Positions 32,046 through 40,958 of a DNA stretch of 49,203 bases are shown piece after piece. The stretch comes from JAJDYQ01 sp942491945 (lineage in GTDB: Bacteria; Pseudomonadota; Gammaproteobacteria; JAJDYQ01). The position numbers and the translations under genes are program-made. Location of the stretch: positions 1 to 49,203 of the forward strand of contig CALODD010000039.1 in NCBI GenBank assembly GCA_942491945.1. Reading direction: 5' to 3'. A model generated the notes under the pieces. It saw only the letters and a list, made by a program, of their open reading frames with translations, had not been told where the DNA came from and did no database searches. Each line of letters starts with the position of its first letter. Positions within the stretch are counted from its first letter, which is position 1.

Positions 32046-32515
32046 GTGCAGTTATTCAAAGCACACAAGGTTTTCGCCCAGTTCACCCTGAAGATATTCA
32101 ACGAATTCTGCAAATCGAAGAATCCGCATACGAGTTCCCGTGGAGCAAAAGTCTTATTCAGGACTGTATGTCAGAGCAATATTATTTTTATGTCTCAATT
32201 TATGATGATGAGATTATCGGTCACGCGATTATGTCGTGTGCCGTTGAAGAAGCGCACATACTCAATATCTGTATCTCTCCGGATTATCAGGGAGATGGTC
32301 ATGGTTTTGAGTTGATGCAGTTTATGCTGGAGTTGGCGGTGCGCCAACAGGCAAAGACAGCGTTTCTTGAAGTGCGGATTAGTAATACAAATGCACAACT
32401 ACTGTATGAGAATATTGGATTTAATCAGCTTGGTAGCAGGCGAGATTATTATCCAGCGGGTGATAAGCGTGAGGATGCCTTGCTATATGCTAAAGACTTA
32501 AGTGTCATCCAATAA
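32042..32515 (+). CDS. rimI: Ribosomal-protein-alanine N-acetyltransferase
   Basis: A 157-residue GNAT enzyme that acetylates the N-terminal alanine of ribosomal protein S18. It contains VHPEDIQRILQIEESAYEFP and WSKSLIQDCM (about 16-46), the acetyl-CoA loop ISPDYQGDGHGFELMQFMLE (about 78-97), LEVRISNTNAQLLYENIGFN (about 113-132) and RRDYYPAGDKREDALLYAKD. The NxNAxxLYxxxGF text is typical of RimI. Its ATGA overlap with the glycosylase gene suggests coupling. Its 3' end overlaps the convergent kinase gene by 11 bases. Confidence 0.9.
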   Translation: MSAVIQSTQGFRPVHPEDIQRILQIEESAYEFPWSKSLIQDCMSEQYYFYVSIYDDEIIGHAIMSCAVEEAHILNICISPDYQGDGHGFELMQFMLELAVRQQAKTAFLEVRISNTNAQLLYENIGFNQLGSRRDYYPAGDKREDALLYAKDLSVIQ

Positions 32516-33695
32516 TCGAGAGTGGCAATTCAATTTTAATTCCAAGCCCGCCGATAGGTGCATGAAAGGCCGATACGTGACCATCATGTGCCTCAACTAA
32601 GGATTGAACGAGTGACAAACCCAGGCCGGCACCGCCATGCTGACGATTACGCGAATCATCTGCCCGATAGAAACGATAAAAGAGATTTTTCAAAGTTTTC
32701 TCATCAACTCCTGGGCCAGAATCACTAAACGTTAATTCAGCATTTCCACCTGATCTTTTTAAAGTAACTTCGATCGTTGCTTTTTCTTCGCAGTAACGAA
32801 AACAGTTCTGAAACAGGTTTTGCATGATTTGTTGTAGACGACGAGAGTCACCCAAAATTTCCTGATTAGGTTCAATGTTACTGATGACGTTGATACCTCG
32901 TTGTCGTAGATTATTACTTCCGAGATCGATGGACTGAGAAACCAGTTGACTGAAGTCCAGGGGCAGACGTTGACAGACTTGTGTATCACTATCGGTCAGA
33001 GCAAGTTCATATAAATCATCAACCAGTAAGCGTAGTTGATCTACCGTGCCAGCAGTCAGCTTCAGTTGTTCCTGATCTAGCGGGCGGATACCGTCCTGCA
33101 TCGCTTCAATCTGAGTCATTAAGGTTGCCAGGGGCGTTCTTAGCTCATGCGATACACTGGCCATACCTTCGCGACGTTGAGCTTCCTTTTTCTGGATAAT
33201 ATCTTCCTGGCGTGTGATTTCACTGACAAAGATTACAGTGAAAACAAAAACAACAACCAACGTGATCAATACACGCATCGCGATATTGAAGTCCAGAAAA
33301 TAGAAGGCCTGTGGTAAAACAATGGCTAGCAGGATGAAAACAGCGATACGTGCATGACGCTGAGGCAGGATGAAATAGAACCCAGGTATTGCGGTGTAAC
33401 TCCAGAAAGCACCAATAACGCCCTGTTGTTGGAATACCAGTGAAAAGAATATGACAACGCCTGGGACTATCATCATAAATGTTGTCCAGGGGTTGTATTT
33501 ACCGCGCCAGTTTAACCAGGCGTTAAAACCGAATAGCACCATCACAAGAAAGCAACTAATGCTTAGCAATAAGCGCCCCTGGATGATGTTGTTAATGGCC
33601 ATAAATGGCATAACCACCATGGTAGCAAGTGCGACCCATAGACTGGCTCGAAGCCGGTAATCGGCTTCTTCAATATGTAATGGAAACTTAAACAC
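32505..33695 (-). CDS. Membrane sensor histidine kinase
   Basis: A 396-residue kinase. Six likely membrane helices in the first 165 residues with only short loops suggest sensing within or near the membrane. The phosphoacceptor helix reads EGMASVSHELRTPLATLMTQ (His about 184), and the ATPase domain has QNLFQNCFRYC (N box), FSDSGPGVDEKTLKNLFYRF and GGAGLGLSLVQSLVEAHDGH (about 356-375). The GTG start at 33695 overlaps the TAG stop of the response regulator gene, so the two are coupled. With fimV upstream they form a three-gene unit. The signal is unknown. Confidence 0.88.
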   Translation of the reverse strand: MFKFPLHIEEADYRLRASLWVALATMVVMPFMAINNIIQGRLLLSISCFLVMVLFGFNAWLNWRGKYNPWTTFMMIVPGVVIFFSLVFQQQGVIGAFWSYTAIPGFYFILPQRHARIAVFILLAIVLPQAFYFLDFNIAMRVLITLVVVFVFTVIFVSEITRQEDIIQKKEAQRREGMASVSHELRTPLATLMTQIEAMQDGIRPLDQEQLKLTAGTVDQLRLLVDDLYELALTDSDTQVCQRLPLDFSQLVSQSIDLGSNNLRQRGINVISNIEPNQEILGDSRRLQQIMQNLFQNCFRYCEEKATIEVTLKRSGGNAELTFSDSGPGVDEKTLKNLFYRFYRADDSRNRQHGGAGLGLSLVQSLVEAHDGHVSAFHAPIGGLGIKIELPLSIIG

Positions 33696-34372
33696 TATTC
33701 GTCGTCCAGATTGACGCGGTAACCCACTCCATAGACGGATTGAATGTAATCAGTAGAACTATCAGCTTCAGCGAGTTTCTTACGAAGATTTTTGACGTGT
33801 GTATCCACAGCGCGATCAGTAACGACGCGATTGTCGATATAGAGTTTTGACTGTAACTGCTCTCTTGAGAGAATGCGGCCTGGTTCTTTTAGCAGGGCAT
33901 CCAATAGTCGAAGCTCAACGGGTGTCAGGTCGACAGGCTTTTCACGGACCATTGCCTGATGAGTGTCCTGATTGATTCGTAGCAGTGTATGACCAGCTGA
34001 CGAGCCAGAGCGGTTGATGCGGCGTAGTACGGTTTTTACTCGGGCAACGACTTCGCGTGGGCTACATGGTTTACAAATATAGTCGTCGGCGCCTAGACCG
34101 AGCCCCAGGAGTTTGTCGACTTCATCAACTCGGGCAGTCACCATAATAATTGGTACTTCAGAAAAGTATCGAATCTCTCGACAGATATCGATGCCATTTT
34201 TAATAGGTAAGTTGATATCCAGCAGGATTAAATCAGGTGGTGTCTCTTTAACTAATTCAACAACGCCCTCACCAGTTGTCTTAACTGCGGTTTCAAAATC
34301 TGAAGCCTGAAGATAGTCTGACAGTAAATCGACAAGTAAAGGTTCATCTTCAACGATAAGTACTGTTGACAT
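33695..34372 (-). CDS. OmpR/BaeR-family response regulator
   Basis: A 225-residue regulator. The receiver (about 3-115) has VLIVEDEPLLVDLLSDYLQA, the phosphoacceptor Asp51 in LILLDINLPIKNG, MVTARVDEVDKLLGLGLGAD and CKPCSPREVVARV. The OmpR-type winged helix (about 130-222) has VDLTPVELRLLDALLKEPGR, ILSREQLQSKLY and DTHVKNLRKKL with IQSVYGVGYR at the end. It most resembles BaeR-type regulators. It starts two bases after the fimV stop codon, which suggests co-transcription with fimV. Confidence 0.9.
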   Translation of the reverse strand: MSTVLIVEDEPLLVDLLSDYLQASDFETAVKTTGEGVVELVKETPPDLILLDINLPIKNGIDICREIRYFSEVPIIMVTARVDEVDKLLGLGLGADDYICKPCSPREVVARVKTVLRRINRSGSSAGHTLLRINQDTHQAMVREKPVDLTPVELRLLDALLKEPGRILSREQLQSKLYIDNRVVTDRAVDTHVKNLRKKLAEADSSTDYIQSVYGVGYRVNLDDE

Positions 34373-34374
34373 GA

Positions 34375-37125
34375 TTAGTCTTTCTTTAGAAAAACGGTTT
34401 TATCATCATCTAAATCCTGGCTGTCTTTATCTCCATCATCAAGACTTTCTTCCCAGTTTAGAAGTTCTTCTTCGAGCGATACCTCTTCAACAGGTGTGTT
34501 GATATTATCGTGTATAGATAGTGTGTCGAGGCTAAAACTATTGGTTTCCATCAAAGTATCGCTTTCGTCTTCTTCTGCTTTATCGTTGCTTACTGGGTCA
34601 TCAAGATCAAACTCTAGAGAGTGAGCACTGTCGAAAGTATCTTCTGGTTTTGAAGAGGTATCTTTGGTTTTTATAACGGGCGTATCAGCTTCAAACTCAA
34701 GTACATGGTCTGTCTCTTCACCTGGAGATAATTCATCTGATAACTGTCCTTTTTCACTAGCTGTTGTTGACTTATTAATTTCATCGTTTGACAGTAACTC
34801 ATCAAAGCTTAAGGGTGATTCATCATCCAGAGACATGGTGCCGACCTGCATGGTATCGGCATCGTTGATATTGTTATTGTTTCGATTGTCGTCTTCGTGC
34901 AAAAAATCATCGTTATCGAGTAGGTCGTCAAACTGTAATTCTATATCATCTGTTTGTGTCGTAGGCGCTTCACTGGCTGAAATCTGCGGCTCTTCAGGCG
35001 TGGCTGGAGCGGCGGTTTCATTATCCAGAAGTTCATCGAAGCTAAGAGGTGAATCATCGTCGAGTGATACGGTACCGACATTCATCGTTTCGGCACCGGA
35101 GATATCTTCATCTTCCAGTGGAAGGTTATAAGTGCCGTCATCTGATGATGGTATTTTAACGGTATCGGAGTGTTCCTGGTCTCCCTCATCTGGCTCATAT
35201 GCCTGCATAACGACAGTAGAAGATAAATCTGTATCAGATTCATCAAGCTGTTTCGCTGCTGAAGTCGCTAATGAACTTTTCTCACCGCTAAACAATAAAT
35301 GGTCTGGAATATATGATTGTCCTAGTTCAACTGCCTTTGGCCATTCGCTGTCTTCAGCTTCCTGGGTAATAGAAGCAAGATGGTTGGCGTGGTAAATAAA
35401 TTCATCCTGTTTATCTAGATGCATGACGATTTCAAGCATCTGTAACCGGTAGGCTGGGTTTTCAGGAGCAATGCCGATTAAGTCCAGCATCAGGCGATAG
35501 GCATTATCCATATCGCCGAAAGCAATACACATATCAGCTTCCTGTAACAGGTTTTCTTCGCTGACTGCTGGTTCAGGTGCTGCTTCTTCCGTAATGGTTG
35601 CCTGATCGTCTGGAGTTGGTTCAGAATCAGCAGGTTGTGAGCTATCCATATTGCTAACTTCTTCACTAGCTGCTTCCATAGTACTGACAGCATCTGGTTC
35701 GGTGATATCTTCCTCTGGCGGAGTCCATACCAATTCCTGATCATCATCGCTCGGTATGTCCTTAGATTTCCGTCGCATGAAAATGAAATATGCAATCAAA
35801 CCGATAGCAGCGAGGATAGTGATTATTTCAATGAGCAGGCGAAGATAATTCGTTTCTTCTGCTTGCGGTATGGGGCTGTCTTCTTCCGTTATTGAAGTCG
35901 CGTGTTCTGCCTGAGGTTCTTGAGTCTGATCTGTAACACGCTCAAGTGAATGTATTTTTGTCTCTGCTTTCAGCGAAAGTAGTTCTTCCTTCTGATAGAG
36001 CGATTGACGAAGCTTTGTGACATCATTTCTTAGCTTGGCAAGCTCTTTTTCCATCTCAGTGACTTCAGCATTAAGTCGTGCTTTGACTTCTGGATCAGGT
36101 TCAATGGCTTTACTTAATGATGTCTCTGGTGCTTCGTAAACAACCGTACCAGAACCTTCAGCTGGGATAGCCTCATCTTCAGCTTCTTCACCAGAGAGCT
36201 TTAACTGTGACGGTTCAGATGATGGTTCTGTATCTGGGAGTGGCTTACTAGTAATAGGTTCTTCTGCTTTTGTTTCACTAATTTGCTGGTCAGGCGTGCC
36301 GCCTGTGCCTGGTTCGCTGACTATAATTTCTGCTGTCGCAGCTTCGACGGGTTTCACCTGTTCGCCAATCGTGCCGTTGAGTAAAACCTGAAATCGTTGT
36401 TTCGCCTGCCCTGGATCGAGGCTGTTTATCTGGTTGTTGTCTGGGACGTCGAGCGTATGACTGGCTTTTATGCGATTAATGTCCTGAGCAATAAATGCCT
36501 GCGGGTTATGGTTATACAGTGCAACCATGGTTTGCTCGGCCGAAGCATCAAGCTGGTTTTCCTGTCTGATTCTCTGTGCAATGCGGGACAGCGTATCCCC
36601 TGATTGAATGGTGTATCTGGATATGGGCCCGGATACGATCGATGACTCGGAAGTAATCGGCCGACGTTGTAAATTTCTCTGTATTTTAAGGTTAGCCTTT
36701 GGTCTGGCCGCGCTTACGGCAGCTTGAATAACGGGTTTCGGATCGATAAGAAATGACAGCTCACGCTCAATCTGTAGCTGCCCTGCGCTGACTCGAAGCG
36801 TAAAGTGAACAATCGGCTCATTGATAACCGTACGCGTTTTAGCAACTAGAGAAATATCACCATCAGGTTTGGTTATCTGCTCGAAGCGTAAATCAGGAAC
36901 CCACTCATTGACCTGGGTTCTGCTCTGAGTCTGGCTGGCAGAGATATTGAGGTCTTTTTCCTCTTCACTGAGTCGTAGGGGAATCTCAATAAATAGCGGC
37001 TCACTCAGATAAGATTTCAGCTGGGGCTCTCCAAGCCCAAAAGCATGCAGGGGCGAGCTTATGATCATCAAAACTGATGTGACTGCGCACCCTAGTACTC
37101 GAATGTAAGTTCCGTTCATGTACAT
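34375..37125 (-). CDS. fimV: FimV-like polar hub protein
   Basis: A 916-residue inner-membrane protein of the FimV family, which organises the cell pole, type IV pili and c-di-GMP or cAMP signalling. After a signal peptide (about 1-28) comes the FimV N-terminal domain (FGLGEPQLKSYLSEPLFIEI, 29-48), then LysM (YTIQSGDTLSRIAQRIRQEN, 171-228), a Glu/Pro-rich linker, a coiled coil (about 343-395) and a membrane helix (427-450). A cytoplasmic acidic region with a TPR-like helical segment (about 535-600) follows. Two copies of a TM.VGT.SLDD.SPLSFDELL motif lie in the acidic tail. It ends in a charged EEELLNWEESLDDGD-type segment. ATG 37119 is an equally good start. Confidence 0.86.
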   Translation of the reverse strand: MYMNGTYIRVLGCAVTSVLMIISSPLHAFGLGEPQLKSYLSEPLFIEIPLRLSEEEKDLNISASQTQSRTQVNEWVPDLRFEQITKPDGDISLVAKTRTVINEPIVHFTLRVSAGQLQIERELSFLIDPKPVIQAAVSAARPKANLKIQRNLQRRPITSESSIVSGPISRYTIQSGDTLSRIAQRIRQENQLDASAEQTMVALYNHNPQAFIAQDINRIKASHTLDVPDNNQINSLDPGQAKQRFQVLLNGTIGEQVKPVEAATAEIIVSEPGTGGTPDQQISETKAEEPITSKPLPDTEPSSEPSQLKLSGEEAEDEAIPAEGSGTVVYEAPETSLSKAIEPDPEVKARLNAEVTEMEKELAKLRNDVTKLRQSLYQKEELLSLKAETKIHSLERVTDQTQEPQAEHATSITEEDSPIPQAEETNYLRLLIEIITILAAIGLIAYFIFMRRKSKDIPSDDDQELVWTPPEEDITEPDAVSTMEAASEEVSNMDSSQPADSEPTPDDQATITEEAAPEPAVSEENLLQEADMCIAFGDMDNAYRLMLDLIGIAPENPAYRLQMLEIVMHLDKQDEFIYHANHLASITQEAEDSEWPKAVELGQSYIPDHLLFSGEKSSLATSAAKQLDESDTDLSSTVVMQAYEPDEGDQEHSDTVKIPSSDDGTYNLPLEDEDISGAETMNVGTVSLDDDSPLSFDELLDNETAAPATPEEPQISASEAPTTQTDDIELQFDDLLDNDDFLHEDDNRNNNNINDADTMQVGTMSLDDESPLSFDELLSNDEINKSTTASEKGQLSDELSPGEETDHVLEFEADTPVIKTKDTSSKPEDTFDSAHSLEFDLDDPVSNDKAEEDESDTLMETNSFSLDTLSIHDNINTPVEEVSLEEELLNWEESLDDGDKDSQDLDDDKTVFLKKD

Positions 37126-37317
37126 CTTTACTCGTTTCTCCCCGAAACAACAAAGCCGCGAAAATGCGTATTAATTACACAATGCGGCCTCATCGCCAGT
37201 ATACCGATAAGAATCACTAGAATAAAACCATGATGCATGGGCTTTCAGGGGTATCTGCATTACAATTCGCGCCCGCTGTAAAAAGTGGCCGTTATTTATA
37301 GAATTTGTGGTTAATAC

Positions 37318-38913
37318 ATGTCCAATCTTCAAGAGCAAATCGGCAAACGTCGCACGTTCGCCATTATTTCGCACCCGGATGCCGGTAAGACAACGCTGAC
37401 CGAACAGTTGTTGTTATACGGTGGTGCTATCCAGATGGCGGGTACCGTCAAAGGTCGTAAGGCCGCACGTCATGCAACCTCTGACTGGATGGACATGGAG
37501 AAACAGCGTGGTATCTCGGTGACATCCTCCGTGATGCAGTTCCCCTACGCCGATGCCACAGTCAATTTACTCGATACACCGGGACACGAAGATTTTTCGG
37601 AAGACACCTATCGCACATTAACTGCGGTTGATTCAGCACTCATGGTTATTGATGTGGCCAAGGGTGTTGAGGAACGAACCATCAAATTGATGGAAGTCTG
37701 TCGTTTACGGGATACGCCTATCTACACCTTTATCAACAAACTCGATCGTGAAGGCAGAGATCCGATTGATTTAATGGATGAAGTGGAAGAAGTCCTGAAA
37801 ATTCCATGCGCTCCAATTACCTGGCCTGTCGGTATGGGTAAAGAACTGAAGGGTATTTATCATTTATATAAAGACGCGGTTTATTTATACCAGCCGGGTG
37901 ACCGTGGGCAGATGAAAGAAGATGTCGTGATTCAGGGATTGGATAATCCTGAACTCGATGAGTTGCTCGGTCCTAAGGCACAGGATCTGCGTGATGAAAT
38001 CGAGCTCGTTAAAGGCGCGAGTCATGAATTCGATGCAGAAATGTATCTACAGGCAAAACTGACCCCAGTCTTTTTTGGAACAGCATTGAACAACTTTGGT
38101 ATTCGCCAGCTGCTCGATGATTTTGTGGTCTATGCCCCCAGGCCACATTCGCAGCAAAGCGAACAACGAGAAGTCGTGCCTGATGAAGAAAAGTTAAGCG
38201 GCTTTGTGTTTAAAATTCAGGCAAACATGGATCCGCAACATCGTGATCGTATTGCTTTTATGCGTATTTGCTCTGGTAGCTACCACAAGGGCATGAAAAT
38301 GCATCATGTGCGCTCTGGTAAGGATATGAAAATTGCTGATGCTCTAACGTTTTTCTCCTCTGATCGTGGCCATATCGAGGAGGCTTATGCGGGTGACATT
38401 ATTGGTTTGCATAATCATGGTTCGATTAATATCGGTGATACGTTTACCGAAGGTGAAAAATTACGTTTTACCGGTATCCCAAATTTCGCCCCAGAACTAT
38501 TTCGTCGCGCGCAACTCAAAGATCCGCTAAAGATGAAGGCATTGCAGAAAGGCCTGGAGCAGCTGTGTGAAGAGGGTGCGACGCAGTTACTAAAGCCCAT
38601 AACACGTAATGATCTGATTATTGGCGCCGTGGGTGTACTTCAGTTTGATGTGGTGCAGGAGCGTCTAAAGACGGAATACAAAGTTGACTGTATATTTGAA
38701 GCCGTGCCGGTACAGACCGCTCGCTGGGTACAGTCCAATGATGCGAAACGCTTTGAGGAATTTAAGAAAAAGCTGGCTGATAATCTGGCTTATGATCACA
38801 GTGGTAATCTGGTTTATATCGCCACCAGCCGGGTTAACCTGAATTTGACCATAGAGCGTTGGCCTGAGATTGAATTTTTCTCGACACGAGAACATGGCAT
38901 GTCTTCTGGATAG
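37318..38913 (+). CDS. prfC: Peptide chain release factor 3
   Basis: A 531-residue translational GTPase that removes RF1 and RF2 from the ribosome after termination. GTPase motifs are G1 ISHPDAGKTTLTEQLLLYGG (about 18-37), G2/switch with EKQRGISVTSSVMQFPY, G3 LLDTPGHEDFSEDTYRTL (about 84-101), and G4 FINKLDREGRDP (about 137-148). Domain II and III text (FKIQANMDPQHRDRIAFMRI, about 300-319; GVLQFDVVQERLKTEYKVD) follows the family to its normal end. The ribosome site is weak. It is divergent from fimV. Confidence 0.97.
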   Translation: MSNLQEQIGKRRTFAIISHPDAGKTTLTEQLLLYGGAIQMAGTVKGRKAARHATSDWMDMEKQRGISVTSSVMQFPYADATVNLLDTPGHEDFSEDTYRTLTAVDSALMVIDVAKGVEERTIKLMEVCRLRDTPIYTFINKLDREGRDPIDLMDEVEEVLKIPCAPITWPVGMGKELKGIYHLYKDAVYLYQPGDRGQMKEDVVIQGLDNPELDELLGPKAQDLRDEIELVKGASHEFDAEMYLQAKLTPVFFGTALNNFGIRQLLDDFVVYAPRPHSQQSEQREVVPDEEKLSGFVFKIQANMDPQHRDRIAFMRICSGSYHKGMKMHHVRSGKDMKIADALTFFSSDRGHIEEAYAGDIIGLHNHGSINIGDTFTEGEKLRFTGIPNFAPELFRRAQLKDPLKMKALQKGLEQLCEEGATQLLKPITRNDLIIGAVGVLQFDVVQERLKTEYKVDCIFEAVPVQTARWVQSNDAKRFEEFKKKLADNLAYDHSGNLVYIATSRVNLNLTIERWPEIEFFSTREHGMSSG

Positions 38914-38983
38914 TATTGGGCTAATCTTGAATATTCATAAATATCCCCGATATGAGGACTAACTTATATTTTGAGGATTCGTT

Positions 38984-39415
38984 ATGTCGAACAGTTTGAA
39001 TATTGTTTGTCCGTACTGTCATGCGACCAATCGGGTGCCTGCTGAAAAGCTGGATGCGGGGCCCAGGTGCGGCAAGTGCAAAGGTGATGTCCTGCAGGGG
39101 CCGGTTGATCTCGGAGCTGCAAATTTTCAGCAACATGTTTCCCGGAACGACTTGCCCGTAATTGTCGATTTCTGGGCCTCCTGGTGCGGACCGTGCAAGA
39201 TGATGGCGCCGGTTTTTTCGCAGGTTGCAGAGCAGTTGAAAACACGTGCACAGTTTGCCAAAGTGAATACCGAAACCGAACAGCAACTGGCAGGTCAATA
39301 TGGCATTCGTAGCATCCCGACGCTTATTGCATACAAGGATGGGCAGGAAGTCTCCCGTCAGTCAGGTGCTCTCGATGCGCAAAGTCTAACCCAATGGGTG
39401 AATAGTATTGCTTGA
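38984..39415 (+). CDS. trxC: Thioredoxin 2 with N-terminal zinc finger
   Basis: A 143-residue cytosolic thiol reductase. The N-terminal zinc module has CPYCHATNRVP (Cys9, Cys12) and RCGKCKGDV (Cys29, Cys32). The thioredoxin domain has VDFWASWCGPCKMMAPVFSQ with CGPC at about 68-71 and the cis-proline loop YGIRSIPTLIAYKDGQE. This is the standard TrxC form, active in disulfide reduction under oxidative stress. AGGA lies upstream of ATG. The next gene's TTG start overlaps its last codons. Confidence 0.94.
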   Translation: MSNSLNIVCPYCHATNRVPAEKLDAGPRCGKCKGDVLQGPVDLGAANFQQHVSRNDLPVIVDFWASWCGPCKMMAPVFSQVAEQLKTRAQFAKVNTETEQQLAGQYGIRSIPTLIAYKDGQEVSRQSGALDAQSLTQWVNSIA

Positions 39416-40028
39416 TAGACGACTTTTTCTCATAGCTTTTGCCGGTCTCGTACTGACAGGATGTCTGGGATCAACGCGCCCAGACCAATATCTGGCGATG
39501 TATCAGGACTTTCCTCCAGGGCAGCAACAGTTTCAGGTCTGTCATGATGTTGGTTGCGAAAATCTGACCGAAGTTGTGTTATCTGAACGACAATGGGAAA
39601 ACTTACGTCGTCACTTTAATCGTAAAGCCATATCTGCTCATCAGGAGCGCCTGAGAATTGCTACAGCAATTGCCGAGTTTGAACGTCTTGTTGGGCCGAT
39701 AGCAAATACCATGTATGACGAAGCCGAAAATAATGGCTCGTTCAGTGGGAAAGGCAATCAACTCGATTGTATTGCCGAGGCAGTTAATTCAACAACGTAT
39801 CTAACGCTATTTCAGCAACGAGACTGGTTGCACTGGCATCGTGTTGCCTTGCCGCGTCATCGCGGTTGGGCTAGCCTGTTAGGTCCTCATAACACTGCGG
39901 TTATTCAGGAAATCGCCACAGGTAACGAGTTTGTTGTTGATAGCTGGTTTGAAGCCAATGGCTTATTACCGCATGTTGTCCCACTAGAAACCTGGCTGGC
40001 CGGCTACTTCCCAGCGGGTAAAAAATAA
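39408..40028 (+). CDS. Lipoprotein of unknown function
   Basis: A 206-residue protein beginning at TTG 39408, the only usable start, overlapping the trxC stop. The N-terminus MLDRRLFLIAFAGLVLTGCL has a lipobox LTGC (Cys19), so it is a lipoprotein. The mature part has LSERQWENLRRHFNRKAISA, LVGPIANTMYDEAENNG, NQLDCIAEAVNSTTYL and WLHWHRVALPRHRGWASLLG, then IATGNEFVVDSWFEANG. These segments recur in uncharacterised gammaproteobacterial proteins. I know no function. Overlap with trxC suggests co-expression. Confidence 0.72.
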   Translation: MLDRRLFLIAFAGLVLTGCLGSTRPDQYLAMYQDFPPGQQQFQVCHDVGCENLTEVVLSERQWENLRRHFNRKAISAHQERLRIATAIAEFERLVGPIANTMYDEAENNGSFSGKGNQLDCIAEAVNSTTYLTLFQQRDWLHWHRVALPRHRGWASLLGPHNTAVIQEIATGNEFVVDSWFEANGLLPHVVPLETWLAGYFPAGKK

Positions 40029-40053
40029 ATATTGATCAAAAGAAGGAAAGATC

Positions 40054-40407
40054 ATGTCTGAGATTACGATTTATCATAACCCGCGTTGTTCAAAGAGCCG
40101 TATGACAAAAGCGATATTAGATGATAAAGGACTGGACTATAACGTTGTTGAATATCTGAATGAGGCCCCAACGGCAGAGAAACTGAAACAGATACTAGGC
40201 ATGCTAGGTAAATCGCCAATTGAAGTGATCCGTACAGGCGAAGCGTTATTCAATGAGCTGGGTTTGACTAAGAACGATGAGCGTAGCGATGATGAATGGA
40301 TCGATATCATGGTATCGAATCCAAAACTTATTGAACGCCCCATCGTGGTGAACGGAAACAAAGCGGCACTGGGGCGCCCACCGGAAGATGTGGAAGCTAT
40401 TCTGTAG
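40054..40407 (+). CDS. arsC: ArsC-family (glutaredoxin-linked) arsenate reductase-like protein
   Basis: A 117-residue protein of the ArsC/Spx superfamily. The active-site loop is IYHNPRCSKSRMTKAILDDK with catalytic Cys12, and further motifs are VVEYLNEAPTAEKLKQIL and ERPIVVNGNKAALGRPPEDV (about 92-111), which contains the oxyanion-binding arginines of arsenate reductases. Known members reduce arsenate using glutathione/glutaredoxin. An arsB or arsR partner is not adjacent, so a general thiol role is possible. GAAGGAAAG precedes ATG. The next gene starts two bases after its stop. Confidence 0.9.
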   Translation: MSEITIYHNPRCSKSRMTKAILDDKGLDYNVVEYLNEAPTAEKLKQILGMLGKSPIEVIRTGEALFNELGLTKNDERSDDEWIDIMVSNPKLIERPIVVNGNKAALGRPPEDVEAIL

Positions 40408-40409
40408 GC

Positions 40410-40958
40410 ATGGCAATCAAGCCTGACGATATTCTTGATTTCTGGTATTCCAGCGCGATGAAGTCTCGCTGGTTTAATTCAACACCAGAGCTGGATGAAC
40501 AGATACGAAATAATTATGAAGCTATCTGGGAACAGGCAAGAGATGGTGAACTAGATCATTGGCAGGAAACGGCAGAAGGCTGTCTGGCGCTAGCAATTGT
40601 TCTCGATCAATTACCTTTGAACATGTTTCGAGGAGATGCGAAAAGTTTTTGTACAGAAGCAAAAGCGATTGAAGTCAGTCATGCCGCGATCAACAAAGGT
40701 CTTGATAAGGAAATTGAAAAAGAATGTGTCGCCTTTCTCTATATGCCATTAATGCATAGTGAAGATATGGGGGATCAAAACTTATCAGTTGAGTTATTCC
40801 AAACAGCCGAACTCGAACACAATGCACGCTTCGCTAGACACCATCGCGACATCGTCAAACGCTTCGGACGTTTTCCACATCGTAATGCGTTATTGGGTAG
40901 AGAAACTACGTCGGAAGAAATTGAATATTTGAATTCGAAAGAGGCGTTTACCGGCTAG
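40410..40958 (+). CDS. DUF924 family protein
   Basis: A 182-residue mostly helical protein. The DUF924 signature is visible: DDILDFWYSSAMKSRWFNST at the start, LALAIVLDQLPLNMFRGDAK (about 60-79), FLYMPLMHSEDMGDQNLSVE (about 110-129), and the end FGRFPHRNALLGRETTSEEI (about 154-173). These proteins have a TPR-like fold and no established role. It is tightly linked to the arsC-like gene and overlaps by four bases at its 3' end with the convergent yheT-like gene. Confidence 0.9.
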   Translation: MAIKPDDILDFWYSSAMKSRWFNSTPELDEQIRNNYEAIWEQARDGELDHWQETAEGCLALAIVLDQLPLNMFRGDAKSFCTEAKAIEVSHAAINKGLDKEIEKECVAFLYMPLMHSEDMGDQNLSVELFQTAELEHNARFARHHRDIVKRFGRFPHRNALLGRETTSEEIEYLNSKEAFTG

